This document shows, one piece after another, positions 28,961 to 38,592 of a stretch of DNA of 39,537 bases. The stretch's first letter is position 1. Each line of letters starts with the position of its first letter. A program made the translations under genes and the position numbers. The stretch spans positions 1 through 39,537 of the forward strand of contig QMPP01000003.1 of NCBI GenBank assembly GCA_003650425.1. Reading direction: 5' to 3'. The notes below the pieces were generated by a model. That model was not told the origin of the DNA, made no database searches, and saw only the letters and a list, made by a program, of their open reading frames with translations. The stretch is from Bacteroidota bacterium (lineage in GTDB: Bacteria > Bacteroidota > Bacteroidia > Bacteroidales > F082).

Positions 28961-29212
28961 GAAAAACATCTTTTATCACCGAACCTGCCATTTGCCAGCT
29001 ATATTAACGGTTATTTAACGTGTTGAGAATTTTGAAAAGCGTAAAACTCAATTAATAATTCGTTTAATTCATAAAACCTGCCAGCTACAGGCCGGTTTGA
29101 TGATAATGATTTACTCATGGTTGCCGTGAGCTGAATATGAGAAAAGAGAAAATTATGGTTAATTACTTCTAAATTAAATTATTGCTTATATGGTATTTAG
29201 GTAAATATTAAT

Positions 29213-30679
29213 TTATTCCTTCACCCATTTCCCGATTTCATTAAGCCCGTTGTTGTTGGTAATGGTGTAAACATAGGTACCGGACTTAAGAAACTGCGTA
29301 TTGATTATAGCTGAAGTACCTTCTATGGTATTTTTCAGAATCATCCTGCCCGTTATGTCAAACAGTTTAACAGTACTCTGTTTGTGCTGTACCCCAACCC
29401 TAACCTTTAAATACTCTTTACCGGGATTTGGATAAACAATAGCTTCGTGTACGATAGATGATACCTTGCCATTAGAGGTTATTAATCCTTCGGAGTTTAC
29501 TTTGAGGATGTAAATATCGCGTTCGCGCACCATCGGGTGTTCTTTAAAATCAAATCTTGTTCCTGCCATGATACATCCCCCATCACTGGTAGCGATAAGT
29601 TTCGTCATGTTGTAACAGGCATCGCCACCGTAAAATCGTTCCCAACGAATGTTGAGCATGCTGTCGGTTTGGAGGAGGACATACCATGAAGGTTGTTTTC
29701 CAAACCACGGATCATAAAGAACCATGTTTTTTATTCCACCGATGTAAATAGAATCTTTGTTAGTGTAATCGAGTGCACCGAAAAAAGCAGGAAAGTCTAC
29801 GGTGTCATTGGCCTGCCAGCTATTAAAAACAATATTTGTAGAATCAAACGGGTCAAATTGATGAAAAAATCCTAAGTCATGATCAGTAAATCGAGAAAGA
29901 TTGGCAATATAATCACCCACCAAATAAAATGAAGTGTCACTGTCCCATTTAATACCATAATTGCCTTTAATCCATCTTGGTATTGCCCCTTGTGAAGATG
30001 AAATCAGATTTAGAGATGAATCAATTAAAACATATTTTGAATGATTGGCTTGAATCAGCCAATAACTTTTGTTTGATAGTTGTTTAATGTCCATGCAATA
30101 AATATTGTTGGCATTAGGGTAATAACGAGCTTTGATGCTGTCAAACTTGTAGGAAGTGTTGTATATATACATGCGTGGAGTGTAAGGATTATAATAAGCT
30201 CCTGATACTAAAATGGACGAATCTAAACTGTACCTGATAAATAAATTTACTTTACCAAAATTAGAAGGAAAAGGGAATTGTTTAATATCGGATAAAGAAA
30301 GCAATGTGTCTATCTTTTCTAAACAAAACCCTGAATTAGTATGATTGGGAGTGGTATCTGAGAATACGTAACTTAAAATTAATTTCTCGTTTTTACCATT
30401 TAAAAAGTTAGACATTAATATGGCAGTATCGGTTTTACTTAAAAATGTACTGTCAACTAATTGCCCTGATTCCGTTAGCTTATAAACAAATCCTTTTTGA
30501 TAATTACTCTCAGGAATTCTTTTCCAGCCACTAATAAACAGTTGATTATTATGATTAATAATATCTATTAAGTACAAGTCATTTGAAGTAATAAGTGAAA
30601 ACTCCCAAGTTTCCCTTGTCTGGCTAAATACAGTAAAATGGAACATGCCCAAAAATAAAAATAATTGAAAATATCTCAT
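29213..30679 (-). CDS. Secreted protein with T9SS type A C-terminal sorting domain
   Basis: Signal peptide; C-terminal VYPNPGKEYLKVRV...VKLFDITGRMILKN...LKSGTYVYTITNNNG. Confidence 0.88.
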   Translation of the reverse strand: MRYFQLFLFLGMFHFTVFSQTRETWEFSLITSNDLYLIDIINHNNQLFISGWKRIPESNYQKGFVYKLTESGQLVDSTFLSKTDTAILMSNFLNGKNEKLILSYVFSDTTPNHTNSGFCLEKIDTLLSLSDIKQFPFPSNFGKVNLFIRYSLDSSILVSGAYYNPYTPRMYIYNTSYKFDSIKARYYPNANNIYCMDIKQLSNKSYWLIQANHSKYVLIDSSLNLISSSQGAIPRWIKGNYGIKWDSDTSFYLVGDYIANLSRFTDHDLGFFHQFDPFDSTNIVFNSWQANDTVDFPAFFGALDYTNKDSIYIGGIKNMVLYDPWFGKQPSWYVLLQTDSMLNIRWERFYGGDACYNMTKLIATSDGGCIMAGTRFDFKEHPMVRERDIYILKVNSEGLITSNGKVSSIVHEAIVYPNPGKEYLKVRVGVQHKQSTVKLFDITGRMILKNTIEGTSAIINTQFLKSGTYVYTITNNNGLNEIGKWVKE

Positions 30680-30802
30680 ATTTTGTTTGTGTTGAAATGA
30701 TGTAATAAAACCGATTAATCTTGGAAATAGTTTAAAAGAAGAAGAGTTACACCAAGTAAAACTTCTTCTTTCTCTTTGTGTAAGAACATTAAATGTAATA
30801 TA

Positions 30803-31774
30803 CTACTGACAATAAAATGGAATCCCATATGTAACATAATAATAATGTCTGTATGGGTATGAATATCCAACAAATACAGCATCAATTATTTGAACGCTTA
30901 AAAAACTTTTTCCATGAGGTCGTAACCCCATTGGTTGACCGGTGTTTGGGTCAATATCGTTAAAAGTATTGATAATGTCATCTGCATTAACAAGGTTATC
31001 CGTGAGTTCATTAATATCCATACAGTGAAATATATCATTTCCAACATAAAGTCTGGAACCATTTTCATCTTCAAAATCTCCAGCATCCATTTCTATGGTT
31101 TCAATATCTGTAAAACAAGGTCCGTAAGTTGCAATTGCCGGATGGTTTAGGCGATATTGAATTTCATCGGAACCATCAGATGTCAAATCAGTACCATCAC
31201 AATTACCTGAAGGGGAAGTTCCATATTCTTCACCTAGTGTACCCCATATCCAGTTGTCATCAAAAGGGTCGTATAAGCCTAGGATAAGACCTGAACCATA
31301 ACCATTATTTGATGAAATGTAAGCTGTCCCTGCTACAATAGAGTCTTGTTGAACATCGGAAAACTTTAAAAACTTATCATTATCAGCTATGCTGTTTAAC
31401 TGTGCTGTGATTGTATCAACCATTTGCTGATAAAGTGTCTGTATATCGGTTTCAGAAACCAACCCATTAATATCTACTGGTAGGGTAAAGTGTCCTGTTT
31501 TCAAAAGAAAGTTCTTTGATGCTGAATCCGGATGCCCACCGTAGTTGGTAAGCAGTGCCTCAAGATTCCAAATAGCCGTGTCAAGGGTCATCATGGTGCT
31601 GTTTTTAAGATTGTTTTCCATCTGTTGTCTGAAAGCTTCAATGCGTTTATTAATATCTTGGCTGTAATTGTTGTTTTCGGGTGCTGTTAAATTGGCATTG
31701 TTTCTTTTACACGAAACAAAGGAAAATAAAAGAGATAAGATGATAATTGTAAATAATGATAATTTAATTTTCAT
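30803..31774 (-). CDS. Hypothetical lipoprotein
   Basis: Lipobox LFSFVSCKRNN; 323-aa ORF. Confidence 0.75.
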   Translation of the reverse strand: MKIKLSLFTIIILSLLFSFVSCKRNNANLTAPENNNYSQDINKRIEAFRQQMENNLKNSTMMTLDTAIWNLEALLTNYGGHPDSASKNFLLKTGHFTLPVDINGLVSETDIQTLYQQMVDTITAQLNSIADNDKFLKFSDVQQDSIVAGTAYISSNNGYGSGLILGLYDPFDDNWIWGTLGEEYGTSPSGNCDGTDLTSDGSDEIQYRLNHPAIATYGPCFTDIETIEMDAGDFEDENGSRLYVGNDIFHCMDINELTDNLVNADDIINTFNDIDPNTGQPMGLRPHGKSFLSVQIIDAVFVGYSYPYRHYYYVTYGIPFYCQ

Positions 31775-31884
31775 GTCTGAAATGTTTTAGTGATTAATAA
31801 AAAAGTTGCTTTGGTGCAATTTTGCACTCTGATAGAAAATCACTAAAAAGCTAAGGCGGGTGATCGTGCATGTTATTTTTGGTA

Positions 31885-31900
31885 CTCTCTCTCTCTCTCT
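31885..31900. repeat. (CT)8 microsatellite
   Basis: ctctctctctctctct read directly. Confidence 0.9.
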
Positions 31901-32218
31901 ACGTGGACAATAAGTTCATGTTGTTTGTCGTAATAACGTTGATTGTAAAAGAAAGGAGCCATACTAGGGTTGTTAATTATGAGTGTAAAGTAAAGAAAAA
32001 ATTAGCTTGTAAACAAAGGATAATAACGGAAATATTTTTTGTCTGCTTTTTGAGGTCGTTTCGCATTGCTACTGGTTCGACTCTGTGATGAATTGGTCGC
32101 AAACGATTAAGGTATGATATAGTCAGCATCCGTTTCAAAGTTAAGGGTAATGCTAATTGAACTAGTTGAGATTTCTTCGCGGTGGAAATCTAAACTCAAA
32201 AGTCATTCGTAATCAAAT

Positions 32219-32334
32219 GTCAGGCTTTGACTCCGCTCAGTCTGACAGATTGGAGTTGAATTTTTAGACAGGGCGGAGTTGTATTGTCAGCCTTTGCGGA
32301 GTTAAATTGTCAGGCTGAGCGGAGTCGAAGCCTG
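32219..32334. repeat. REP-like element: inverted pair plus partial internal units
   Basis: gtcaggctttgactccgctcagtctgaca (32219-32247) and near reverse complement gtcaggctgagcggagtcgaagcctg (32309-32334). Confidence 0.8.
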
Positions 32335-32411
32335 TTTCTCCTTAACTTCTTTAAGAATGACACAATCAATTTTTTTCAGGTAGCTCTTTAAATATTGTAG
32401 CTGGGCGTTAA

Positions 32412-32447
32412 TAAAAAAACCCCGAACTTGAAAAAGTCCGGGGTTTG
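32412..32447 (-). terminator. Intrinsic terminator downstream of rho
   Basis: Minus strand: aaaccccggactttttcaagttcggggttttttt. Confidence 0.85.
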
Positions 32448-32467
32448 TCATATTATTCAATAAAGCG

Positions 32468-34366
32468 TTATCCATTCATTGATGCCAGAAACTCTTCGTT
32501 GGTGGCAGTGAATTTAATTCTGTCTTTTAAAAACTGCATGGCTTCTACCGGGTTCATGTCAGCCAGGTGATTACGTAATATCCAGATTCGTTGCAGTGTA
32601 TCTTTGTCAAGCAGCAGGTCATCACGACGGGTGCTCGAGCTAACAATGTCGATAGCAGGATAAATACGTTTGTTGGAAAGCTTACGATCAAGCTGAAGCT
32701 CCATATTGCCGGTTCCTTTAAACTCTTCAAAAATAACCTCATCCATTTTTGAACCGGTATCGGTTAGTGCTGTGGCGAGAATGGTTAGTGAGCCACCGTT
32801 TTCAATTTGGCGGGCGGCACCAAAAAATCTTTTAGGTTTTTGAAGTGCATTGGCTTCAACACCCCCTGAGAGTACTTTGCCCGATGCCGGCGATACCGTA
32901 TTGTAAGCACGTGCCAAACGGGTGATGGAGTCCAAAAGAATAACCACGTCATGCCCACTTTCAACCAGTCGTTTTGCTTTTTCCAAAACCAGGTTGGCAA
33001 TTTTTACATGCTTTTCGGCCGGTTCATCAAAGGTCGATGCAATCACTTCGGCGTTCACGCTTCGTGCCATATCGGTAACCTCCTCAGGACGTTCGTCGAT
33101 AAGCAATATAATAAGGTAAACATCGGGGTGGTTGGCGGCAATGGCGTTGGCAACCTCTTTTAACAATACCGTTTTACCGGTTTTTGGTTGCGAAACAATC
33201 AGCCCGCGCTGGCCTTTTCCAATGGGAGCAAACATATCCATGATTCGGGTCGAAATCGACTCTTTGGCATGGCCTGTCAGTTTGAATTTTTCCTGTGGGA
33301 AAAGCGGCGTTAAAAAATCGAAAGGAACACGGTCGCGAACCTCCTCGGGTGACTTACCATTGATGGAATCAACTTTAATTAACGGGAAATACTTTTCACC
33401 CTCTTTGGGAGGGCGAATTTCACCTTTAATAGTGTCGCCGGTTTTTAGGCCAAACAGTTTAATCTGCGACTGCGAAACATAAATATCGTCGGGCGAGTTC
33501 AGGTAGTTGTAATCGGAGGAGCGTAAAAAACCGTAGCGGTCGGGCATTACTTCTAAAACACCTTCGGCAGTAACCATGGCATCAAAATCATCGTTGCTAT
33601 CCTGTGGAGGGCGCTGTCTGTTTTTTTGATAGGATGGGTTTTGCATATCACGACTTGGTCTGTCGTCGTAGCGTTGTTGACTTTGGTATGGCTTTCTCTC
33701 TCTGCTGTTTTCCTTACCATTTTCTGCGGGCTTTTGAGTAGTTGATTGCGAAGGATTGATTTTCTCTTTGCTTTGTTCAGGTTGTTGAGTTTGCTTTTTG
33801 TCGGCATCAGCGGCAGGCTCGGCAGTTTGTGTTTTTCTGGGTCTTCCCCGACGCTGTTTTTTTACAGGCTCTTCCTGCTTTTTCTCAGGATTCTGCGGTG
33901 AAGCTTTTGGTTTGCTGTCGGTTTTGGTAACCGATAACTGTTCGTCAGCCAATGGTGTAAGTTTATCTTCCTGCTTTATTTGCGAAACCACCTCGCTCGA
34001 TGAAGAAGCTACAGGATCACTTTTACGAGGACGGCCTCTTCTTTTAGCGCTACTTTCGTTGCTTTGCTTTTCTGAAGGTCTAGCCGGCTTATCGGTTTTG
34101 GTTCTAATATTTTTTTTGTTTTTTTCTTTTGGCGCAGGTTTGTTTTTATCAGTAGCCTGATTTTTTTTGGGACGCCCCCTGCGAGGCTTAGCGGATGCTT
34201 TTTCTTGGTCAAGCATTTCGGAGGTGGGGTTGGCTGCTTGAAAGTCAAGAATCTTGTAAATGATTTCTTCTTTTTCCAGTTTGTCCGCTTTTGGAATGTT
34301 TAATTGTTTGGCAATGGCTTTTAGCTCGCTTGCCAACTTGGATTCCAATTCAGATTTAATATACAT
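32468..34366 (-). CDS. rho: Transcription termination factor Rho with long basic, disordered insert
   Basis: [85 protein letters not shown] motifs in the N-terminal insert. Confidence 0.97.
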   Translation of the reverse strand: MYIKSELESKLASELKAIAKQLNIPKADKLEKEEIIYKILDFQAANPTSEMLDQEKASAKPRRGRPKKNQATDKNKPAPKEKNKKNIRTKTDKPARPSEKQSNESSAKRRGRPRKSDPVASSSSEVVSQIKQEDKLTPLADEQLSVTKTDSKPKASPQNPEKKQEEPVKKQRRGRPRKTQTAEPAADADKKQTQQPEQSKEKINPSQSTTQKPAENGKENSRERKPYQSQQRYDDRPSRDMQNPSYQKNRQRPPQDSNDDFDAMVTAEGVLEVMPDRYGFLRSSDYNYLNSPDDIYVSQSQIKLFGLKTGDTIKGEIRPPKEGEKYFPLIKVDSINGKSPEEVRDRVPFDFLTPLFPQEKFKLTGHAKESISTRIMDMFAPIGKGQRGLIVSQPKTGKTVLLKEVANAIAANHPDVYLIILLIDERPEEVTDMARSVNAEVIASTFDEPAEKHVKIANLVLEKAKRLVESGHDVVILLDSITRLARAYNTVSPASGKVLSGGVEANALQKPKRFFGAARQIENGGSLTILATALTDTGSKMDEVIFEEFKGTGNMELQLDRKLSNKRIYPAIDIVSSSTRRDDLLLDKDTLQRIWILRNHLADMNPVEAMQFLKDRIKFTATNEEFLASMNG

Positions 34367-34483
34367 AGGTGTAATTTATTTAGAAATAAAATGTCTAATA
34401 TTTTCGATTGAAAATCAAAATTAAGAATAAATTATTGCTTGGGATTTGTGATTGTGAGCCATTAATAGGCTGAAAATGCGCTG

Positions 34484-34491
34484 CAAATATA
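34484..34491 (-). promoter_or_regulatory. -7 box TATATTTG, candidate rho promoter
   Basis: CAAATATA on + strand; about 118 nt upstream of the rho start. Confidence 0.35.
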
Positions 34492-34538
34492 ATAGTTATT
34501 TTTAATTCTCATATTTATTTTAGTCTTTTATTTTATTT

Positions 34539-34546
34539 TATTTTTG
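34539..34546 (+). promoter_or_regulatory. -7 box TATTTTTG upstream of the DUF4293 gene
   Basis: TAnnTTTG, 24 nt before ATG 34571. Confidence 0.45.
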
Positions 34547-34570
34547 TGGCTTCATTTAAACTTTGTAATT

Positions 34571-35047
34571 ATGATTCAGCGTAAACAAACCATTTTTCTT
34601 TTTTTAGCCGCCGTTGCCATGGCACTCGATTTTATTTTTCCCATCGCTACTTTTATCGGTTCCGGCCAATATCAGCTTGAGTTTTATGTTTATCAGGTAG
34701 TTAATATGGTGCCCGATGCAACAACTCCCTTCGATGTTATGTTTGTGGCGCCTGTAACCGCCTTGACGGGATTGGTAATGTTGGGTTCTGTCATCACCAT
34801 TTTTATGTTTCGTAAGCGCGTTATGCAGGCCAAGATGGTTCGTGGTTTGGTTATTTTTACCCTTGCCGATGTTGCGCTGCTTTTCTTTTACAACATTCCG
34901 GCACTTGAAAAGTTAACCGGTTACCAGGCACAATACAATTATGTTGGTATTGCTATGCCATTGCTGGCTATGATACTTCTTATTTTGGCCATCGGGGGCA
35001 TTATGAAAGATGAAAAGCTGGTGCGTTCTGCTGACAGGCTGAGGTAG
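34571..35047 (+). CDS. DUF4293 family membrane protein (start moved from 34544)
   Basis: MIQRKQTIFLFLAAVAMALDFIFPIATF with four hydrophobic segments. Confidence 0.85.
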   Translation: MIQRKQTIFLFLAAVAMALDFIFPIATFIGSGQYQLEFYVYQVVNMVPDATTPFDVMFVAPVTALTGLVMLGSVITIFMFRKRVMQAKMVRGLVIFTLADVALLFFYNIPALEKLTGYQAQYNYVGIAMPLLAMILLILAIGGIMKDEKLVRSADRLR

Positions 35048-35285
35048 AATACGGTTGCGTAATCCTTAGGTTACTTATTGCAACGTTGTCCGTTTCAAGT
35101 ATGAAGGTATGAGGCCGCATGGAAAAGTGCCTAAAGTACTTCGGATGCCTAAAACGACTGGAGTTGTCAGTAACAGTCTGATACCACGGTGATTGCTTTG
35201 GCGAGCCGGAGGCTCGTCTCGCAAATTGGTTCTCTTTTGCTTTAAGTACATGGAATTATCAGTCCTGTGCTCCAAAACGAAGCAA

Positions 35286-35294
35286 CCCCCCCCC
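35286..35294. repeat. C9 homopolymer
   Basis: Nine consecutive C read directly. Confidence 0.85.
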
Positions 35295-35342
35295 AATAAA
35301 CGACAAAGCAAAGGATTAAACACACCTCCCGACTGAAGTGAA

Positions 35343-35454
35343 GCACCAAATTACAAGCACCAAAAACCAAATAATATCAAAATACTAATATTTAAAAAAC
35401 CAAAACTGTCTCATTCAATGGGTTTGGGTTATTTTTTATTTTTTGATATTGGAT
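35343..35454. repeat. AT-rich imperfect inverted-repeat element (caccaaattacaagcaccaaaaaccaaataatatc ... tttttgatattgg)
   Basis: Left arm ccaaataatatcaaaa and right arm ttttttgatattgg are approximately complementary. Confidence 0.5.
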
Positions 35455-35464
35455 TAAAATTACC

Positions 35465-35536
35465 TTCTGCCCCGCCCTGAAGGACGGGGCAACGAGGATA
35501 CTGCTAATTCTGCCCCGCCCTGAAGGACGGGGCAAC
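35465..35536. repeat. Tandem pair of 29-bp hairpin units ttctgccccgccctgaaggacggggcaac
   Basis: Identical 29-mers at 35465-35493 and 35508-35536; each folds GCCCCG(C)CCT-GA-AGG(A)CGGGGC. Confidence 0.9.
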
Positions 35537-35747
35537 AAGAATGCTACAAATTTTCTCCCACATTCCTCGATACAATTTCTTTTTCCTGACGTCAGAAGAA
35601 ATCACTCAGGATGAACTGGTATAGGGTTGCAGATTGGAGATTTTGTGTTCATTCGTACATCGTGAAAAAAAGAGAAAAACTTTTTCTATCGACAATCAGC
35701 AGTTAATAACTATTCTGAATTTCAAAGTTTTCAACCTTTTAACGTGA

Positions 35748-35755
35748 TATTTTTG
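35748..35755 (+). promoter_or_regulatory. -7 box TATTTTTG upstream of the 35778 gene
   Basis: TAnnTTTG, 22 nt before the ATG. Confidence 0.45.
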
Positions 35756-35777
35756 TGTCAGTATTTAATATAAAAGT

Positions 35778-36656
35778 ATGTTAACAGCGTCAGGTTTAAA
35801 ATCGTTGCAGGCACTTATCAGTATGGTTGATGATCCGGATGATAGAGTTTATTCGTCACTTAAAAGCCGGTTGCTTTCGTACGAGGAAGATGCGTTACCT
35901 CCTTTGAAAGAGGCTTGGATGGCTGCTACCGACTTGCTGGTGGTTTCGCGATTGGGGGAGCTGCTGGATGAAATTAATTTCAGGCTGATTTATAATGAAT
36001 TGAAAGCGTGGCTTTTGGAAGGTTCAAAAGGGTTGACCAAAGTGATGTTTTTAGTAAACAGATTGGGTGATAAAAATTTTGATGATACGCTTTACCAGAG
36101 TAAGATAGAGCTTCTTTTTAAAGATGCCTGGCTCGAGATGAACGAGAATCTGACAGCTTTGGAGCAGATTAAGGTATTAAATCACATTTTCTTTTCCATC
36201 CATCATTACAATAGCAATCCTGATATCAACGATGTGGTGGACGATTTTTTTATCGCCCGGCTGATGGATACCAAAGAGGGCAATGCTACTTCCATGGGGC
36301 TGCTTTATCTCTCCATCGCCCGCTATCTAAAGCTTCCTGTGTACGGCGTTAACCTGCCGGGGCATCTTATTTTGGCTTACGTCGATGATCGGTTCAAGCT
36401 TAAAGATCAGGATAGCTACAGCCGGGATGATGTGTTGTTTTATATCAATCCATTTAATAGTGGTACTGTGTTTACCGAAAGCGAGATTACACTTTATATT
36501 AAACAGGTCAACTTAACAGAAAAAGAACACTATTATCTTCCTGCTAAAAACAGTTTAATTGTTCATCGTTATTTAAAAGAGCTGCAAAAAGCCTACGCCC
36601 GCCAGGACGATGACATGATGAGTGATAAGATAAAGCAGTTGCTAACCCTTTTTTAA
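35778..36656 (+). CDS. SirB1/transglutaminase-like family protein
   Basis: GNATSMGLLYLSIARYLKLPVYGVNLPGHLILAYVDD. Confidence 0.8.
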   Translation: MLTASGLKSLQALISMVDDPDDRVYSSLKSRLLSYEEDALPPLKEAWMAATDLLVVSRLGELLDEINFRLIYNELKAWLLEGSKGLTKVMFLVNRLGDKNFDDTLYQSKIELLFKDAWLEMNENLTALEQIKVLNHIFFSIHHYNSNPDINDVVDDFFIARLMDTKEGNATSMGLLYLSIARYLKLPVYGVNLPGHLILAYVDDRFKLKDQDSYSRDDVLFYINPFNSGTVFTESEITLYIKQVNLTEKEHYYLPAKNSLIVHRYLKELQKAYARQDDDMMSDKIKQLLTLF

Positions 36657-36725
36657 TATTCCTTGTTTGTGTTAAGTTTCCGGTAAACTTATGGTTTATG
36701 CGGGATTGATAAGTAATAGGGAGGG

Positions 36726-37766
36726 CTATAAAAAAACGCCGTGAATACATTTATAAACGAATTCCGACAGGGGGCCGTAATCCTTGGCATCTATCGAGCC
36801 ATATCCCTTGCTTTTTAAATCCAGAACGCGGATTTCAGCAATGATTTTCCTGATTACGCCGGGAGGGTAGTTTCTCGCGGCAACGGCATAATCGTTAATA
36901 AAGGCCGGGTTAACACCAATGGAAGAAGCAATCTCTCTCGGATTTTCCTTTTTGAACCGATGGTATAAAAATACTTTTACAAAATAGTTGTATAACATCA
37001 CGGTAACCATCTGAAGCGGGTTGTCCTTGGGGTTGGCTTCGAAATAGTGGATAATTTGTTGAGCCTTAAAAACATTTCTGGTTCCCAATGCTTTGGTCAG
37101 CTCAAAAATATTATAATCTTTACTGATACCAATGTTGGTTTCAATGATCTGAGGGGTAATTTTTTTTGATTCGTCAGCAGTAATAAAGAGTTTGTTGATT
37201 TCGTTCACTAAGCGGCTTAAATCACTTCCCACGTAGTCGGCCAGCAGGCGGGTTGAAACAGCATCAATGCTATAGCCTTTCTCTTTTACATACCTGTCAA
37301 TCCAGCCGGGAATCTGATTATCGTAAACTTTTTTTGTTTCTAAAAAGGTAACCTTGTCCGATTTGTTCAGCTTCTTGTAAAAACTTTTTCGTTTGTCCAG
37401 TTTCTTATATTTATACCCCATTACCAGGATGGTGTTTTCCTGCGGATTTTCAATATAAGATTCCAAATCGTCGAGCTTACGGTTATTGGCAGTTAAATCC
37501 TGTGCCTCTTTTACAATGATGACTTGGTAATTTCCAAGCATTGAATAAACACGGCAACGATCGGCAATGTCGCGGGCAGTAACATCACGACCATAAACTA
37601 CGGTTTGGTTAAAAGCCTTGTCAGCCTCCTCTAACACATTGTTTTCTATGTACTTAATAACCTCATCAATATAGTAAGCCTCTTCACCGTGCAAAAGGTA
37701 AATAGGACTGTAAACTCTGTTGATTAGGTTGCGCATCAACTGCTCAAAGGAGATGTTTGCTGCCAT
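36726..37766 (-). CDS. holA: DNA polymerase III subunit delta
   Basis: SPIYLLHGEEAYYIDEVIKYIE, LADYVGSDLSRLVNEINKL, KDYNIFELTKALG. Confidence 0.92.
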   Translation of the reverse strand: MAANISFEQLMRNLINRVYSPIYLLHGEEAYYIDEVIKYIENNVLEEADKAFNQTVVYGRDVTARDIADRCRVYSMLGNYQVIIVKEAQDLTANNRKLDDLESYIENPQENTILVMGYKYKKLDKRKSFYKKLNKSDKVTFLETKKVYDNQIPGWIDRYVKEKGYSIDAVSTRLLADYVGSDLSRLVNEINKLFITADESKKITPQIIETNIGISKDYNIFELTKALGTRNVFKAQQIIHYFEANPKDNPLQMVTVMLYNYFVKVFLYHRFKKENPREIASSIGVNPAFINDYAVAARNYPPGVIRKIIAEIRVLDLKSKGYGSIDAKDYGPLSEFVYKCIHGVFL

Positions 37767-38533
37767 TAAAAATGAAGGTGTTTAACTGTTAGTCCGTTAT
37801 TGATAAGCTGTTTTAATGATTTTATTCCAGCTTTGATATGATCGTCAACGAAAGTGTCGTTAACTTTTTTGTCGCTTTCTAAGGTTTTTATACCTTCGGG
37901 AACCATGGGTTGATCCGAAACCAGCAGAAGAGCTCCTGTTGGAATTTTGTTGTAAAATCCTACTGAGAAAATAGTAGCTGTTTCCATATCGATGGCCATG
38001 GCTCTGACTTGCCTGAGATAATCTTTGAAATCCTCGTCGTGTTCCCAAACCCTGCGGTTGGTAGTAAATACAGTACCAGTCCAATAATCACGACCCATAT
38101 CGCGGATGGTGGTCGAGATGGCTTTCTGCAAATTAAAGGCAGGTAATGCTGGTACTTCCGGGGGGAAATAGTCGTCGGACGTTCCGTCGCCGCGAATGGC
38201 CGCGATGGGTAAGATAAAATCACCCACTTCATTTTTCTTTTTCAATCCACCGCACTTTCCTAAAAACAGGGCTGCTTTTGGTTTAATGGCACTCAACAAG
38301 TCCATCACGGTAGCCGCATTGGCACTGCCCATGCCGAAGTTTATCATGGTAATGTCGTCGGCAGTAGCGCAAGGCATCGGGTTGTCTTTTCCAACTATTT
38401 CAACATTATTCCATTGTGCAAAAAGGTCGAGGTAATGTTTAAAGTTGGTAAGTAAAATATATTCGCCAAACTTTTCGAGAGGAAGTCCCGTGTATCGACA
38501 AAGCCAATTCGATACAATATCGTGCTTTTTCAT
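37766..38533 (-). CDS. amn: AMP nucleosidase
   Basis: MINFGMGSANAATVMDLL, ALFLGKCGGLK, AMAIDMETATIFSVGF, ALLLVSDQPMVPEGIKT. Confidence 0.92.
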   Translation of the reverse strand: MKKHDIVSNWLCRYTGLPLEKFGEYILLTNFKHYLDLFAQWNNVEIVGKDNPMPCATADDITMINFGMGSANAATVMDLLSAIKPKAALFLGKCGGLKKKNEVGDFILPIAAIRGDGTSDDYFPPEVPALPAFNLQKAISTTIRDMGRDYWTGTVFTTNRRVWEHDEDFKDYLRQVRAMAIDMETATIFSVGFYNKIPTGALLLVSDQPMVPEGIKTLESDKKVNDTFVDDHIKAGIKSLKQLINNGLTVKHLHF

Positions 38534-38552
38534 AGGATTGCTATTTTGGCGG

Positions 38553-38560
38553 CAAATTTA
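38553..38560 (-). promoter_or_regulatory. -7 box TAAATTTG upstream of amn
   Basis: CAAATTTA on + strand, 19 nt upstream of the start. Confidence 0.4.
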
Positions 38561-38592
38561 CGATTTTTTTAACAGATACAGGAGCCATAACC

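Noticed and set aside
31870-32088. 72-aa ORF starting over the CT microsatellite
   Set aside because: Composition looks non-coding and the N-terminus is encoded by the CT repeat
33798-34160. 120-aa plus-strand ORF antisense to rho
   Set aside because: Low-complexity translation of the antisense of the basic Rho insert; rho frame is clearly real
35075-35323. 82-aa minus-strand ORF in the repeat-rich spacer
   Set aside because: Built from repeat sequence and the C9 run; no coding character
35465-35536. Possible CRISPR array
   Set aside because: Only two units, each a palindrome, with a 14-bp spacer and no cas genes
35465-35536. Tandem intrinsic terminators
   Set aside because: Hairpins are strong but lack a following T-tract on either strand
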